Positions 1-8,954 of a stretch of 64,000 nucleotides of DNA are shown here, piece by piece. The stretch covers positions 1-64,000 of the forward strand of contig DATKPK010000189.1 of assembly GCA_035524095.1 (NCBI GenBank), given 5' to 3'. The first letter of the stretch is position 1; the number at the start of each line of letters is the position of its first letter. A program made the position numbers and the translations under genes. The notes under the pieces are model-generated. The model did no database searches, was not told where the DNA came from, and saw only the letters and a program-made list of their open reading frames with translations. This stretch comes from DATJUF01 sp035524095. GTDB taxonomy: Bacteria > Desulfobacterota > Binatia > Binatales > Binataceae.

Positions 1-246
1 AGAGAAGGTCGTATAGCCCCCGCAGATGCCGGTCATCAGAAAGAGACGTGCCGACACGGGTACGAAGAACCGGCTCTCGGGTGCGGAGAGGCTGGCAAAG
101 ACGCCTATCAACATGGCGCCGGTGACGTTGACGAACATCGTGCCGTAAGGGAACGTCCCTCCCGTCATGTCCATAACCACTCCGCTCAAGCCATAGCGCA
201 TCATGCTGCCGAGCGCGCCACCCATCGCGACCCACAAATACGTCAT
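1..246 (-). CDS. fluC: Fluoride ion channel FluC/CrcB (partial, cut by window edge)
   Basis: Fluoride-specific channel of the inner membrane that lets toxic cytoplasmic fluoride leave the cell. The first 82 residues are visible, beginning MTYLWVAMGGALGSMMRY. They carry the family hallmarks in order: the N-terminal GGALGxxxRY motif, the pore-lining Asn in NVTGAMLIG, and the GICGGYTTFS signature near residue 75. Full proteins are about 120-130 residues, so roughly a third is missing beyond the left edge. The ATG at 246 follows the TolC-type gene on the same strand by 52 bases, so the two may be cotranscribed. No fluoride-riboswitch-like sequence is seen in that short gap. Family assignment is firm. 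Confidence 0.92.
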   Translation of the reverse strand, partial: MTYLWVAMGGALGSMMRYGLSGVVMDMTGGTFPYGTMFVNVTGAMLIGVFASLSAPESRFFVPVSARLFLMTGICGGYTTFS

Positions 247-298
247 CGAAAGTCTACACCCCGGTTAGCCGCTAAGAATATCTACAAAATGCGCCCGA

Positions 299-2209
299 TC
301 AGAATCGCGCGTACCATGGCGACTCTTTGGGATCCTGGACCTGGAAGTCGATATTGAATTGACGCAACAGAGTGCCTTCGGCGGCCCATAGCGCGAGGCG
401 GGCATTCTCAAGCCCGATGTCGGTGGTGACCTCGTTACCTTGGGCAGTGACCAATTCGCTCTGGAACTGAAGGAGATCGTGAGTGGTGGCGAGGCCGACG
501 CGGAACTCGATTTGTTCGTTATGGAGGGACTGCTCGGCGTAATAGGTAGCTGCGCGAGTGGCCTGGGCGCTCTGCTCCTCTGCGCGCAAGTTGGCGAGGG
601 CGGATTCGATATTGGTAACCGATTGAGAGAGCGAGGCGCGATAGGTCATACGGGCCTGCTCGTACGAGATGCGGGCCTGGGCGAGGGCGGCCTTGGCGGC
701 AGCATTGTCGAGCGGCATCTCGAAATTGATTACGCCCGCGTAGTTATAGAATTGGGCGTTGAGCATGTGATTAAGGGCGTCGCCGTAGATGCCGCCGAAG
801 GGAAGGCGGAATCCTTGAGGTGGTGGCGAAGTTCCAACTGGGACGCAATTCGCGGGAATAGTAACCCCGGGTTGCGAGAAGCCGCTAACATCGGCGCACC
901 GAGTGGCGCCAGCGAGAGCAGTGACACCGAATTCGCCACCGATATTGAGTTGTGGCATCACCTGGTTTTGCGAGTAACGCACCTGAAGGGCGGCGGTGCG
1001 AATCGCCTCGCGCAATCCGCCGAGGGCCGGGCTGTATTCAACCATTTGCTCCAGCGCGTCCTCTTCGTTCTCGTCGATTTGGACATTAGGGTTGGGGCTT
1101 TCGGCTGGCTGGATTTCCTCGGGCAAGAAGGTGCCGGCCGGATTCAGCATAACGTCTTGGCGCAGTTGCGCGCGTGCGCTCTTCAGCGCGGCTTCGGACG
1201 AATAAACGTTGGCCTCGGCCGTAGATGCGGCGGATTCCGCCTCTTGCAAATCGATCGGTGCAAGGGTGCCGACCTGGAGGCTGATACGATTTACACGAAC
1301 AAGATCGGCGTTGAACTTAAGTGCCGACTCGGTTACCTGAAGGTTTTCTTCGGCGCCGACGACGCCCCAGTAATCCCCACCGATACGCTGGACGAAAGTG
1401 TTGAGGGCGGAGCCGTAGTTCCATTGCGCAGCGCGTTGTGAAGATTCCGCGAGGTGGACATTGATGCGGGCGAAGTCCCATCCGAAGTTCCGCAATAGTG
1501 GCTGGGAGAGCGACGCTTCAAGGTTCGGTTGATACGCTGGGTCGACCGAGGTGAAAGGCGAATTATTGGACGCCCGACTATTGTCGAAGGTCAGGCCGAA
1601 GGTCCCATTGGTGGTGGCAAGAACCTTCGCCAGACCAAAGTCCCAATCGTAGTATTTTTGAGTGTAGGCGTCGCTGCCGGGGGCTTGCAAAGCGGACGAA
1701 GTCGGCGTGACGTCCTTCATTACGTCGAGTTGCGAAGTCAGATCGGGATCGAAGGCGGCGTTGGCTTCGCGCACGCCTTCGGTTGAGGCGATTGGAGTTA
1801 GTTCGCTGGATTTGAGCGCGGGATTGTTACGGATCGCGATATAGATAGCCTGTTTGAGTGTAATTTCGCGAGCGGAATTATCGACAGAGCGCAGATAGCG
1901 CTCGCTGATCAAACTTTCGGGAACGATCTGCTGAGCGGGTGACCATTGCTGGGCGAAAACGCCAGGAATCGAGAGAATAGGGTTGCTTTCAAACTGATCG
2001 GCTGCGCTCTTGGGGACGTTGACGGGCGGCAGCGCCAGTTCCTCTTGAGGCACAGTCGCGGGAGCATTGAGACCACTGATGGAAGGCGCCTGCACACCGC
2101 TGGTACCATAGGTAGAGGAAGAGCGGTATTGGGCAATGGCTCGTTCAGATGGCAGGCCGATCACGGCAAGCCCTAAAAGCAGGAGCGGAGCGTATTTCAA
2201 CCTTGACAT
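299..2209 (-). CDS. TolC-family outer membrane efflux protein
   Basis: Outer-membrane channel component of a tripartite efflux or type I secretion system. An N-terminal signal peptide (about residues 1-27, ending in ERAIAQ) is followed by a proline/serine-rich linker and then two long, partly repeated helical regions typical of OEP proteins (around residues 110-360 and 380-620), rich in Ala/Gln/Glu with heptad character. At 636 residues it is longer than E. coli TolC (about 490); the excess lies in the N-terminal linker and a Cys-containing insertion near residues 435-475. The ATG at 2209 has an AAGGAGG Shine-Dalgarno about 10 bases upstream. No inner-membrane pump or periplasmic adaptor lies beside it, so its partner is unknown. 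Confidence 0.88.
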   Translation of the reverse strand: MSRLKYAPLLLLGLAVIGLPSERAIAQYRSSSTYGTSGVQAPSISGLNAPATVPQEELALPPVNVPKSAADQFESNPILSIPGVFAQQWSPAQQIVPESLISERYLRSVDNSAREITLKQAIYIAIRNNPALKSSELTPIASTEGVREANAAFDPDLTSQLDVMKDVTPTSSALQAPGSDAYTQKYYDWDFGLAKVLATTNGTFGLTFDNSRASNNSPFTSVDPAYQPNLEASLSQPLLRNFGWDFARINVHLAESSQRAAQWNYGSALNTFVQRIGGDYWGVVGAEENLQVTESALKFNADLVRVNRISLQVGTLAPIDLQEAESAASTAEANVYSSEAALKSARAQLRQDVMLNPAGTFLPEEIQPAESPNPNVQIDENEEDALEQMVEYSPALGGLREAIRTAALQVRYSQNQVMPQLNIGGEFGVTALAGATRCADVSGFSQPGVTIPANCVPVGTSPPPQGFRLPFGGIYGDALNHMLNAQFYNYAGVINFEMPLDNAAAKAALAQARISYEQARMTYRASLSQSVTNIESALANLRAEEQSAQATRAATYYAEQSLHNEQIEFRVGLATTHDLLQFQSELVTAQGNEVTTDIGLENARLALWAAEGTLLRQFNIDFQVQDPKESPWYARF

Positions 2210-2420
2210 CGTGTAGGAGCCTCCTTGAATCAGAACCCCTGAATAGAGCGGGCGTTTATTCCACCCGATTCTCTAACGCAAACAGGCGGGTAGCAGACCG
2301 CGGCCCGTCGGCCCTCGAACGCTGGCAAAATGCGGGCGTACTTGCAACGTATCGCCGGCGCGATTATAGCCAAAGGCGCTGACCCTCTCCAAGATAGTGA
2401 CCGGTGAGTCCAGAGGTAAC

Positions 2421-2960
2421 GTGACGTTTCGTATTCTAAAGCTTGCTGCTGCTGCGATGATCGCGGTGGGCTTCGTAATTACGCTGTGGTGGCCGTCGGA
2501 TCGGGTCAACGTATGGGCGCAACTGCCGGCGCCTAATCCATTACTCGCACCAGTGCCACCGCCGGCCGCGCCGCCGCAGCTGGCGGCGCCGGTGACAGTC
2601 GAGGCGGCACCGTCATTGATCGCGGTGCCTACTCCAGCGACCCCTGCGCCGACGCCTTCGGAACAGACGTTTAACTGCAGCTGCTTCGGACCCGGCATGC
2701 CGACGGCGTGGATGGGACAGGTCGTGAGCTCAAGCTATTTCAACGCGCAACAAGCGGCCGAAGGGGCCTGCGTGGCCTACAATGAGCGAGCGCCCTCGCA
2801 GCCAGCGATTCCCTCGATTGCGGAGCAAGGTGCGCTACCATCGCTGCCTGAGAGTGCATTGCCGGTTGATGCGGCGAGCGATCAGGGTCAGCAATTGCCG
2901 AACACGATATTTTCATCGCAGAACGCGGTGACGTCGTGCCAGCGGTGTTCGTGCAGCTGA
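2421..2960 (+). CDS. Secreted proline-rich, cysteine-containing protein of unknown function
   Basis: Not recognised as a known family. I place the start at the GTG at 2421 because AGAGG sits six bases upstream; an in-frame GTG at 2397 would add eight residues. The product begins with a hydrophobic segment (residues 5-25, signal peptide or anchor). A Pro/Ala-rich linker of about 60 residues follows, then a small domain with FNCSCFGPGMPTAWMGQV and a later GACVAYNE, and the C-terminus ends in SCQRCSCS. The six or more cysteines outside the membrane suggest disulfides or metal binding (inference). It points away from the tolC-type gene and towards the phosphatase gene 40 bases downstream. Confidence 0.6.
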   Translation: MTFRILKLAAAAMIAVGFVITLWWPSDRVNVWAQLPAPNPLLAPVPPPAAPPQLAAPVTVEAAPSLIAVPTPATPAPTPSEQTFNCSCFGPGMPTAWMGQVVSSSYFNAQQAAEGACVAYNERAPSQPAIPSIAEQGALPSLPESALPVDAASDQGQQLPNTIFSSQNAVTSCQRCSCS

Positions 2961-2999
2961 AGACGGCGATATGACTGCGCGAAATCGAGCGGCGCGCTG

Positions 3000-3596
3000 A
3001 TGGCCAAGCGCGGCAGGCTGATTCTCGTCAGACACGGCGAGAGCGAAGGGAATCGCGATCGCCGATTTACGATCTCGTCTGAAGTTGAACTGACTGAGAA
3101 GGGAATCCAGCAGGCGCACGAGGTTGCGCAGCGAATCAAGGCACGCTTTCAGCCGGAGTTAATCATTTCCAGTTCGTTCCGGCGCGCTTGGCAGACCAGC
3201 GCGATAATCGCAGACGAATTGAATTTGCCGATCGAGGTCGTTGAGGACATTCACGAGCGTGACCTTGGCACACTGCGTGGAGAATCGTACGACCGGCTGC
3301 GCGAATTGGTAAAGCTGGCACCGGACTTCGATCCCAAGCAAGGATGGCTATGGCGGCCGGAGGGCGGCGAAAGCTATGAGGACGTGCGGCTTCGCGTTAC
3401 GGCGGCGTTCGATAAGCTACGCGGGCGCTTCCCTGAGCATGAGGTGGTGATAGTCAGTCATGGCGGGGTGATGCTCTCGATGTGGGCACATATCACGGGC
3501 AAGTGGGAAGGGTCGCACCTGCCGCCGAATTGCGGGATCGTGCTGGTGGAGCACGACGGCGAGCGCTTCGACATGCCGCAGATTATCACAGACTAG
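3000..3596 (+). CDS. Histidine phosphatase family protein (phosphoglycerate-mutase-like)
   Basis: Phosphatase of the branch that forms a phosphohistidine intermediate. The catalytic RHGE motif is at residues 11-14 (LVRHGESEGN) and the second active-site histidine is H154 in IVSHGGVML. The acidic residue of VEDIHERDLGTLRG completes the usual set. Its 198 residues match the small CobC/GpmB-like phosphatases rather than true phosphoglycerate mutase, whose insertions are missing. No cobalamin or other pathway genes are adjacent, so the substrate is unknown. It converges with the small zinc-ribbon gene. Confidence 0.9.
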   Translation: MAKRGRLILVRHGESEGNRDRRFTISSEVELTEKGIQQAHEVAQRIKARFQPELIISSSFRRAWQTSAIIADELNLPIEVVEDIHERDLGTLRGESYDRLRELVKLAPDFDPKQGWLWRPEGGESYEDVRLRVTAAFDKLRGRFPEHEVVIVSHGGVMLSMWAHITGKWEGSHLPPNCGIVLVEHDGERFDMPQIITD

Positions 3597-3633
3597 CAAT
3601 CGCCGGATCGGCGCCAGCCAGACGACGAATGCG

Positions 3634-3822
3634 TCAACGATTCAGGTTGCGCGGGATCGCGCCGATACGCTTCTCGCGATCATAGACGACGCGCCAGGAG
3701 CCGGGAGATTTGGCCTGGCATTCCCGGCAGAGACCCATCGAAGACATATGCGGGTTCGGCGAAGGGATAGCTTCGCCGCAGGCGATACATTTGCAGCGGA
3801 CGACTTTGGATGAATAGTTCAT
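3634..3822 (-). CDS. Small zinc-ribbon-like protein
   Basis: A 62-residue basic protein with two Cys pairs, CxCxxC near residues 10-15 (RCKCIACGE) and CxxC near residues 32-35 (LCRECQ). This layout is consistent with a treble-clef or rubredoxin-like zinc knuckle. The C-terminal 25 residues are rich in Arg and Tyr. No clear Shine-Dalgarno precedes the ATG, which lowers confidence. It lies downstream of recO on the same strand, 142 bases away, and could be part of that transcript. Function unknown; binding of nucleic acid or zinc is only an inference. Confidence 0.5.
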   Translation of the reverse strand: MNYSSKVVRCKCIACGEAIPSPNPHMSSMGLCRECQAKSPGSWRVVYDREKRIGAIPRNLNR

Positions 3823-3964
3823 CGGTGTGCGGCAAGGGTATGGCCCTAATGTTATAGGCCGATTGCGGCAGATTTAGCGCTCGATGAAACATGGTCCTCG
3901 TCGATGAGGACATGACATCGCGAGGCGGTATGAACTGCCCTTAAGATCCCGCATGAGCTAGTGG

Positions 3965-4720
3965 TTAGAGCAGTGTGTCGAGGAAGGCGGCGGAGCGCAG
4001 GCGGCGATCGAGGATCGATGCGAGAAAGCGGGCGAGAGCCTGCGCGCCGTCGGGGCCGCCATCGTCGAGGCTGGAGTGAGCGGTCAGGGGAGCATCGTTG
4101 AGACGGGCCATCGCGGCGACGATCGCTGGGTTGAGACGAACGGCGGTTTCGGGCGCTGCGGGACGGCATCGTGGGCATATGACACCGCCGCGCGAGGGGA
4201 TGAAGTAAGCAGCCTTGAGGTGATCTTCATCGAGAGTGCCGCATGCACGGCAGCGCGAGAATTCGAGGCCGAAGCCGCTCGCGCGCAAAATCGCCAGTTC
4301 GAATCCTTGACGGATGGCAAGACTGGCCGTGGCCGTGACGAGGAGGCGGAGCGCGTCGGCGAGAATACGATAGGCGGCGGCGGCCTCGGCTTCTTCGGAG
4401 GTGAGCGCCTCGGTCAATTCGAGCATATAGGTGCCGAGCGCGAAGCGGGCGAGATCGTCTTCGGCAGTGAGAGGCGGCAAGTCGCCAGCTTCGGCGCGCG
4501 TGATGAAAACCAGTTGGCCGTGCGGGCGGCGGCGAAAGAACAGAGTGACATGCGAGAAGGGTTCGAGCTTGCGCTCGAAGCGGCGGCGCGAGGCCTTGGC
4601 GCCTTTGGCGATACCGCTGAGCTTGCCGAAATCGCGCGTTAGTAGCGTGACGATACGATCCGACTCGGCGTAGTCGCGGGCGCGGAGCACAATCGCAGGA
4701 GTGGATTCCTCAGCAGGCAT
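3965..4720 (-). CDS. recO: DNA repair protein RecO
   Basis: Recombination mediator of the RecFOR pathway: it displaces SSB and helps load RecA on gapped single-stranded DNA. The N-terminal OB fold is recognisable from PAIVLRARDYAESDRIVTLL and GIAKGAKASRRRF. The C-terminal helical part holds a zinc finger, CRACG then CPRC about 25 residues later. The length of 251 residues is typical. It follows the MoxR-type ATPase gene by 26 bases on the same strand, so the two are probably cotranscribed. Confidence 0.93.
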   Translation of the reverse strand: MPAEESTPAIVLRARDYAESDRIVTLLTRDFGKLSGIAKGAKASRRRFERKLEPFSHVTLFFRRRPHGQLVFITRAEAGDLPPLTAEDDLARFALGTYMLELTEALTSEEAEAAAAYRILADALRLLVTATASLAIRQGFELAILRASGFGLEFSRCRACGTLDEDHLKAAYFIPSRGGVICPRCRPAAPETAVRLNPAIVAAMARLNDAPLTAHSSLDDGGPDGAQALARFLASILDRRLRSAAFLDTLL

Positions 4721-4746
4721 AGCAGGTCAGCCATCTGCATGGCGGC

Positions 4747-5871
4747 CTAGACGGAGAACCGCAACATCGACTGCTGGATCGCTTTGACCTTGGTGCGCAT
4801 CGCCTCGATACTGCCTGTTTCGCGGCCGTTGCCGGAAGCCTCGCGCATCAGATTTTCGAATTTGACGAGGATATTGGCGAGCTTGGTATGGGCCTCGATG
4901 ACGGCGCGCTTGCGTAGCTCGTCGCTTTCCCATCCGCGGCGGGCATATTCGTCGAGCTCCTGGCCCTGAATCAGAAGCTCGCGGGCCTCATCTTCGTAGC
5001 CTTTGACGAGACGGCGGATGGCGTCGCGGACCTTGGGCAACTCCTCAGGATCTTTCCACAGAACGTGTTCGAGGAATGGAAGATCGTCCTCGCTGACGTG
5101 CGGGCGTCCACAGAGCATCGCATGGGCACGCAGGATCGCCAGCGCATTACGCCAACGGCGATCGGAGGCGATGATTTGTTGCGTGGCGAGGGTGCGGCGC
5201 AGTTCGGCTATTGATCGAAGTATTGGAGGCGGGAGCGGAATCGCGGCGGCTTGCGCGCGCAAGTCGTCGAGTTCGGCGAAGGTCAGTGTAGTGCGAGCGC
5301 CGGGTGCGATCCCTTCCAGCATCTTGAGGAAGCGGAAATCTTCGCTGATGTAATCGGTGAGGAAGCGGAGCATGAAGCGATCGTAGAGGGCAGTCAGTTC
5401 GTCTTCGTCGGGCAATTCATTAGAGGCGCCGAACAGCGTAATCAGCGGGACGGTGAAGCGTTCGCGGCCATTGTGAAAGAGGCGTTCGTTGACCAGCGTC
5501 AGGAGCGCATTGAGGATCGAGGAATTGGCCTTAAAGATCTCGTCGAGGAAGGCGATATGGGCCTCGGGCAGCTTGTGGTCGGTGACGCGGCGATAGTCGT
5601 CCTGCTCCAGGCCCTTCAGACTGACCGCGCCGAAAATTTCCTCCGGCGTGCTGAATTTGGTCAGTAGCCATTGGAAGTAGTTCGCACCCTCGATGCGGCT
5701 GCAGAGCTCGTCGGCGAGCATCGATTTGGCAGTGCCGGGCGGCCCGATCACCAATACGTGACTGGCGGAGAGCAATGCGGCGAGCGAACCATCGATCAGG
5801 TCCGCACGCTCGAGGAAGAGATGATTCAGTTCGTCCCGGATAGCGGAAAGTTTGTTGAGCGCGGATGACAT
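4747..5871 (-). CDS. MoxR/RavA-type AAA+ ATPase
   Basis: AAA+ ATPase of the MoxR/RavA group, chaperone-like enzymes that usually act with a von Willebrand factor A protein to assemble or remodel other complexes. Walker A is GPPGTAKS, Walker B is IAFLDEIFKAN, sensor 1 lies in GASNELPDEDEL and an arginine-finger candidate in LYDRFMLR. A helical lid and a basic C-terminal coiled region complete the protein. I use the ATG at 5871 (MSSALNKL); an in-frame TTG at 5892 would add seven residues, and neither start has a well-placed ribosome site. No vWA partner gene is adjacent. The downstream neighbour is recO. Confidence 0.87.
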   Translation of the reverse strand: MSSALNKLSAIRDELNHLFLERADLIDGSLAALLSASHVLVIGPPGTAKSMLADELCSRIEGANYFQWLLTKFSTPEEIFGAVSLKGLEQDDYRRVTDHKLPEAHIAFLDEIFKANSSILNALLTLVNERLFHNGRERFTVPLITLFGASNELPDEDELTALYDRFMLRFLTDYISEDFRFLKMLEGIAPGARTTLTFAELDDLRAQAAAIPLPPPILRSIAELRRTLATQQIIASDRRWRNALAILRAHAMLCGRPHVSEDDLPFLEHVLWKDPEELPKVRDAIRRLVKGYEDEARELLIQGQELDEYARRGWESDELRKRAVIEAHTKLANILVKFENLMREASGNGRETGSIEAMRTKVKAIQQSMLRFSV

Positions 5872-6128
5872 GGAAATCGCGGGTAGCTCCAACTTAAATC
5901 TAGCAAAGCGCGGGCAGGGGATTAAGTAGAGGCTGTGCTTGCACGGGCGCGCGGATGCGAGTCTGCGAGCCTTTTGTCCAACAATCCGAAATGCCCACTC
6001 ATAGCAGTGCCGATCAGCATTGCCTTGCCGGAAGGGTGGTTAGGCGCTACAACCAAGGCAAATCGTCGGCGACAAAGATGACTTGCGCGGCGCGCTCAGG
6101 TGGGTGGGCTGCGGCCGAGAGGAGAGCC

Positions 6129-7328
6129 ATGGAAAAAGCACTGGCGGGTGTGAAGATTCTAGATTTGACCCAATTTGAAGCCGGCACGTCCTGCACTGAG
6201 ATGCTGGCGTGGCTCGGCGCGGACGTGATCAAAGTCGAGTCGCCGAAGATGGGCGAGCAGGGACGCTGGATGCTGACGGAACAGCCAGGCGTCGACTCGC
6301 ACTACTTCATGTTGCTCAATGCGAACAAGCGGAGTATCACGCTCAACCTCAAGTCCGAGCGCGGCAAGGAAATCTTTATCCAGCTGATCAAGCAGGTCGA
6401 TATCCTGTCGGAAAACTACTCGCTTGGGACGCTCGAAGGGCTCGGACTCGGCTATGACAAGCTGCGCGAGATTAATCCGAAATTGATCTATTTGACGATC
6501 AAGGGCTTCGGAACGTTTGGTCCATACAGCAAGTACAAAAGCTTCGATATGATCGCGCAGGCGGCGGGCGGCGCGATGTCGCTGACGGGGTTCCCTGGGT
6601 CGCCACCGCTCAAGCCGGGTCCGACGATTGGGGATACCGGCACGGGAATCCATGCCGCGTGCGGGGTACTGGCGGCGTATATCCAGCGGCAGGCGACCGG
6701 CAAGGGGCAGAAGGTCGAAGTCGCGATGCAGGAAGCAATCTTCAATTTCGTGCGCGTGCCAATGATGGAGACCTACCTCACGAAGCAGCCGACGCCGCGG
6801 CGCGGGAATCGGCTGGGCGCGGGAGTGATCGGCGATATTTTCAAATGCGCGCCTGGTGGCGACAACGACTACGTCTATATGCTGTGCACCACACCCGAGA
6901 TGTGGAACGCGATCTGGAACACGGTGGGCAGGCCGGATGTGATCAATGATCCGCGCTACAGCGACCGCAAGGAACGGGCGAAAAATATCGACGAGTTGCT
7001 CGCGATAATCGAAGCGTGGACCGGGCAGCGCAGCAAGCATGAAGTGATGAAGTTAATGGGCGAGGCGGGGGTACCGTGCGGCGCGATCCTCGATAGCGTC
7101 GAGCTGCTCAACGATCCGCATATGCGCGAGCGCGGCATGGTGGTGACGGTGGACCATCCGGCGCGCGGCAAGTTCACCATGCCTGGCTGTCCGATACGAC
7201 TGGAAGATTCACCGGTCGATGTGAAAGCGGCGCCATTGCTGGGGCAGCACAACAATGAGATCTATGGCCAGCTGCTTGGCATGACGGCAGGCGATTTGGA
7301 ACAGCTGAAAGAGCAGGGTGTGGTTTAA
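6129..7328 (+). CDS. CaiB/BaiF family (class III) CoA-transferase
   Basis: Moves coenzyme A between an acyl-CoA donor and a free carboxylic acid through acyl-aspartyl and aspartyl-CoA intermediates. The start MEKALAGVKILDLTQFEAG at 6129 is chosen because GGAGAG lies just upstream and because it matches the family N-terminus; the frame stays open further upstream to 5955. GADVIKVE near residue 33 is a family signature, and the catalytic Asp is probably that in GPTIGDTGTG near residue 175. At 399 residues it is standard length. It is 42 bases before tldD on the same strand and may share its transcript. Substrate not predictable. Confidence 0.9.
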   Translation: MEKALAGVKILDLTQFEAGTSCTEMLAWLGADVIKVESPKMGEQGRWMLTEQPGVDSHYFMLLNANKRSITLNLKSERGKEIFIQLIKQVDILSENYSLGTLEGLGLGYDKLREINPKLIYLTIKGFGTFGPYSKYKSFDMIAQAAGGAMSLTGFPGSPPLKPGPTIGDTGTGIHAACGVLAAYIQRQATGKGQKVEVAMQEAIFNFVRVPMMETYLTKQPTPRRGNRLGAGVIGDIFKCAPGGDNDYVYMLCTTPEMWNAIWNTVGRPDVINDPRYSDRKERAKNIDELLAIIEAWTGQRSKHEVMKLMGEAGVPCGAILDSVELLNDPHMRERGMVVTVDHPARGKFTMPGCPIRLEDSPVDVKAAPLLGQHNNEIYGQLLGMTAGDLEQLKEQGVV

Positions 7329-7370
7329 GCAGAGGTTGCCATTGCGGGCGCAGGGTTTAAGTAAGAAGCG

Positions 7371-8954
7371 ATGGCGGCGCGCGACATTCTGGACTCAGTC
7401 GAATTCCTGAAGCGGTCGGGCGAGGCGGAATTGCTTCGCTTCGTGCGCGGCCATCGCGGAACAGTCTACGCCGAGATGCGTTTTGAGGCGGTGTTCCATC
7501 GATCAGCTGCGGCCAATGATGGTGAGCCGCGCGACAGTACGGAGGCTGAGACAGCGGCGCTTGGATTGGCGGTCCATTATGGCGAGCGCGGGGGCGTGAT
7601 AGGACGCGGGCTGACGGGCGTCGAAGTAGGACGGTTGGCGCTCAACCGAACGAAGCTCATCGCGGCGTTACGGCAAGCCCTTGAAGAGGCGCTGGTGCGG
7701 GCGCGATACGATGCGAAGCACAAACTCGCATTGTTGAAGGAACTTGGCGACGCGGCTTCGTCGCTGACGACCGGGGCGGCGTACGAGCCGTCGACGGCAC
7801 GTGACACGCTTGAGGCGGTTTACCGACGGGATCCACGCGGACTTCAGCCGATGGAGTTGCGCGATATCTGTTGCGAAGCGTCGAAGGCAATCAGTGGGCT
7901 CGGCAGTGAAATTGCCTTCAACGTCGTAGCGGCGACAAGCGAGTTGCGTCACGAACTATTTGTAAATTCTGCAGGTGCACTGATCGGTCAGGCGTTCGCG
8001 TTTGCGCAGGGCGATTGTTACGTAGTCGCCCAAACCGAACATGGCCATCAAGAAACCTACGACACGATCGGGCAGCAGCGCGGCTTCGAATGCCTCGCCG
8101 AAGGTTATCGATCGGAACTGATGCCGAATCCAGACCTGCAAACCTTCGCACTTGAGTTGGCGAAGGAAGCGCGTGAGCTTGCAGCCTCACCGGCACTCAA
8201 GCCGACCGATCACGAAGTCGTGGTGGTGACGGATCCGCATTTCAATGGACTGGTGTCGCATGAAATCGTGGGTCATCCGTGCGAAGCCGATCGCGCTCTC
8301 AAGATGGAAGCGGCCTATGCGGGTCGGAGCTGGCTGTTGCGATCACTGGCGGAGAATGAGATTGGGCAGAGGATCGGATCGGAGCTGTTATCGGCGTGCT
8401 CGGACCCGTCGCTCGACGGTTATGGCTATTACCGCTACGACCATGAAGGGACTGAGGGCCGGCGCGTTCAGCATATCGAAAATGGAATCTTTCGCGGCTT
8501 TATAAATTCGCGCGCTACGGCTGCGGCACTTGGAGTTGAGCCGAACGGGTCGGCGCGTGCGAGTGAGGCGTGGCATACACCGCTAATCCGCATGTCGAAT
8601 ACGTTTTTCATGCCGGGAGTGAGTGACCCGCAAAAGATTATCGGAGAGGTTGAGCACGGCTATTACATCTGCGGCAACCTGATACCGTCGATCGCGGAGT
8701 CGCGCGAGAATTTTCGTATATCGGCGCGCAAAGTCTACGAGATCAATCACGGACAGCTCGGGCAGCTCTATCGGTCGGGCAGCGTAATCGCGGATTCGAA
8801 GAGTTTTTTCATGCATGTGGACGCGGTTGGTAATGACCTGCGGCTGATCGCAATTCCGAATTGCGGCAAGGGCCAGCCGATGCAAGCTAAGCGGATGTCG
8901 AACGGCGGACCGACGCTGCGGTCGCGGGCGCGGCTCGGCGGCGGCCAAGCCTGA
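7371..8954 (+). CDS. tldD: TldD family metalloprotease
   Basis: Catalytic subunit of a TldD/TldE (PmbA) protease, a heterodimer that threads and cleaves unstructured peptides; the E. coli pair matures microcin B17 and degrades CcdA. The HExxxH zinc motif is SHEIVGHPCEAD with the first His at residue 297, the expected central position. FVNSAGALIGQ and the C-terminal SGSVIADSKSFFMHVDAVGN segment also fit the family. At 527 residues it is a little longer than E. coli TldD (481). Its stop overlaps the next start (TGATG at 8952-8956), implying translational coupling with the TldE-like partner. Confidence 0.9.
   Translation: MAARDILDSVEFLKRSGEAELLRFVRGHRGTVYAEMRFEAVFHRSAAANDGEPRDSTEAETAALGLAVHYGERGGVIGRGLTGVEVGRLALNRTKLIAALRQALEEALVRARYDAKHKLALLKELGDAASSLTTGAAYEPSTARDTLEAVYRRDPRGLQPMELRDICCEASKAISGLGSEIAFNVVAATSELRHELFVNSAGALIGQAFAFAQGDCYVVAQTEHGHQETYDTIGQQRGFECLAEGYRSELMPNPDLQTFALELAKEARELAASPALKPTDHEVVVVTDPHFNGLVSHEIVGHPCEADRALKMEAAYAGRSWLLRSLAENEIGQRIGSELLSACSDPSLDGYGYYRYDHEGTEGRRVQHIENGIFRGFINSRATAAALGVEPNGSARASEAWHTPLIRMSNTFFMPGVSDPQKIIGEVEHGYYICGNLIPSIAESRENFRISARKVYEINHGQLGQLYRSGSVIADSKSFFMHVDAVGNDLRLIAIPNCGKGQPMQAKRMSNGGPTLRSRARLGGGQA

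Noticed and set aside
247..298. Possible fluoride riboswitch before fluC
   Set aside because: Only 52 bases separate fluC from the upstream gene and they contain none of the conserved GATGG-type elements of the fluoride aptamer.
440..1441. Long plus-strand open frame inside the TolC-family gene
   Set aside because: It is antisense to a gene with clear family features; its composition mirrors that gene and no domain is recognisable.
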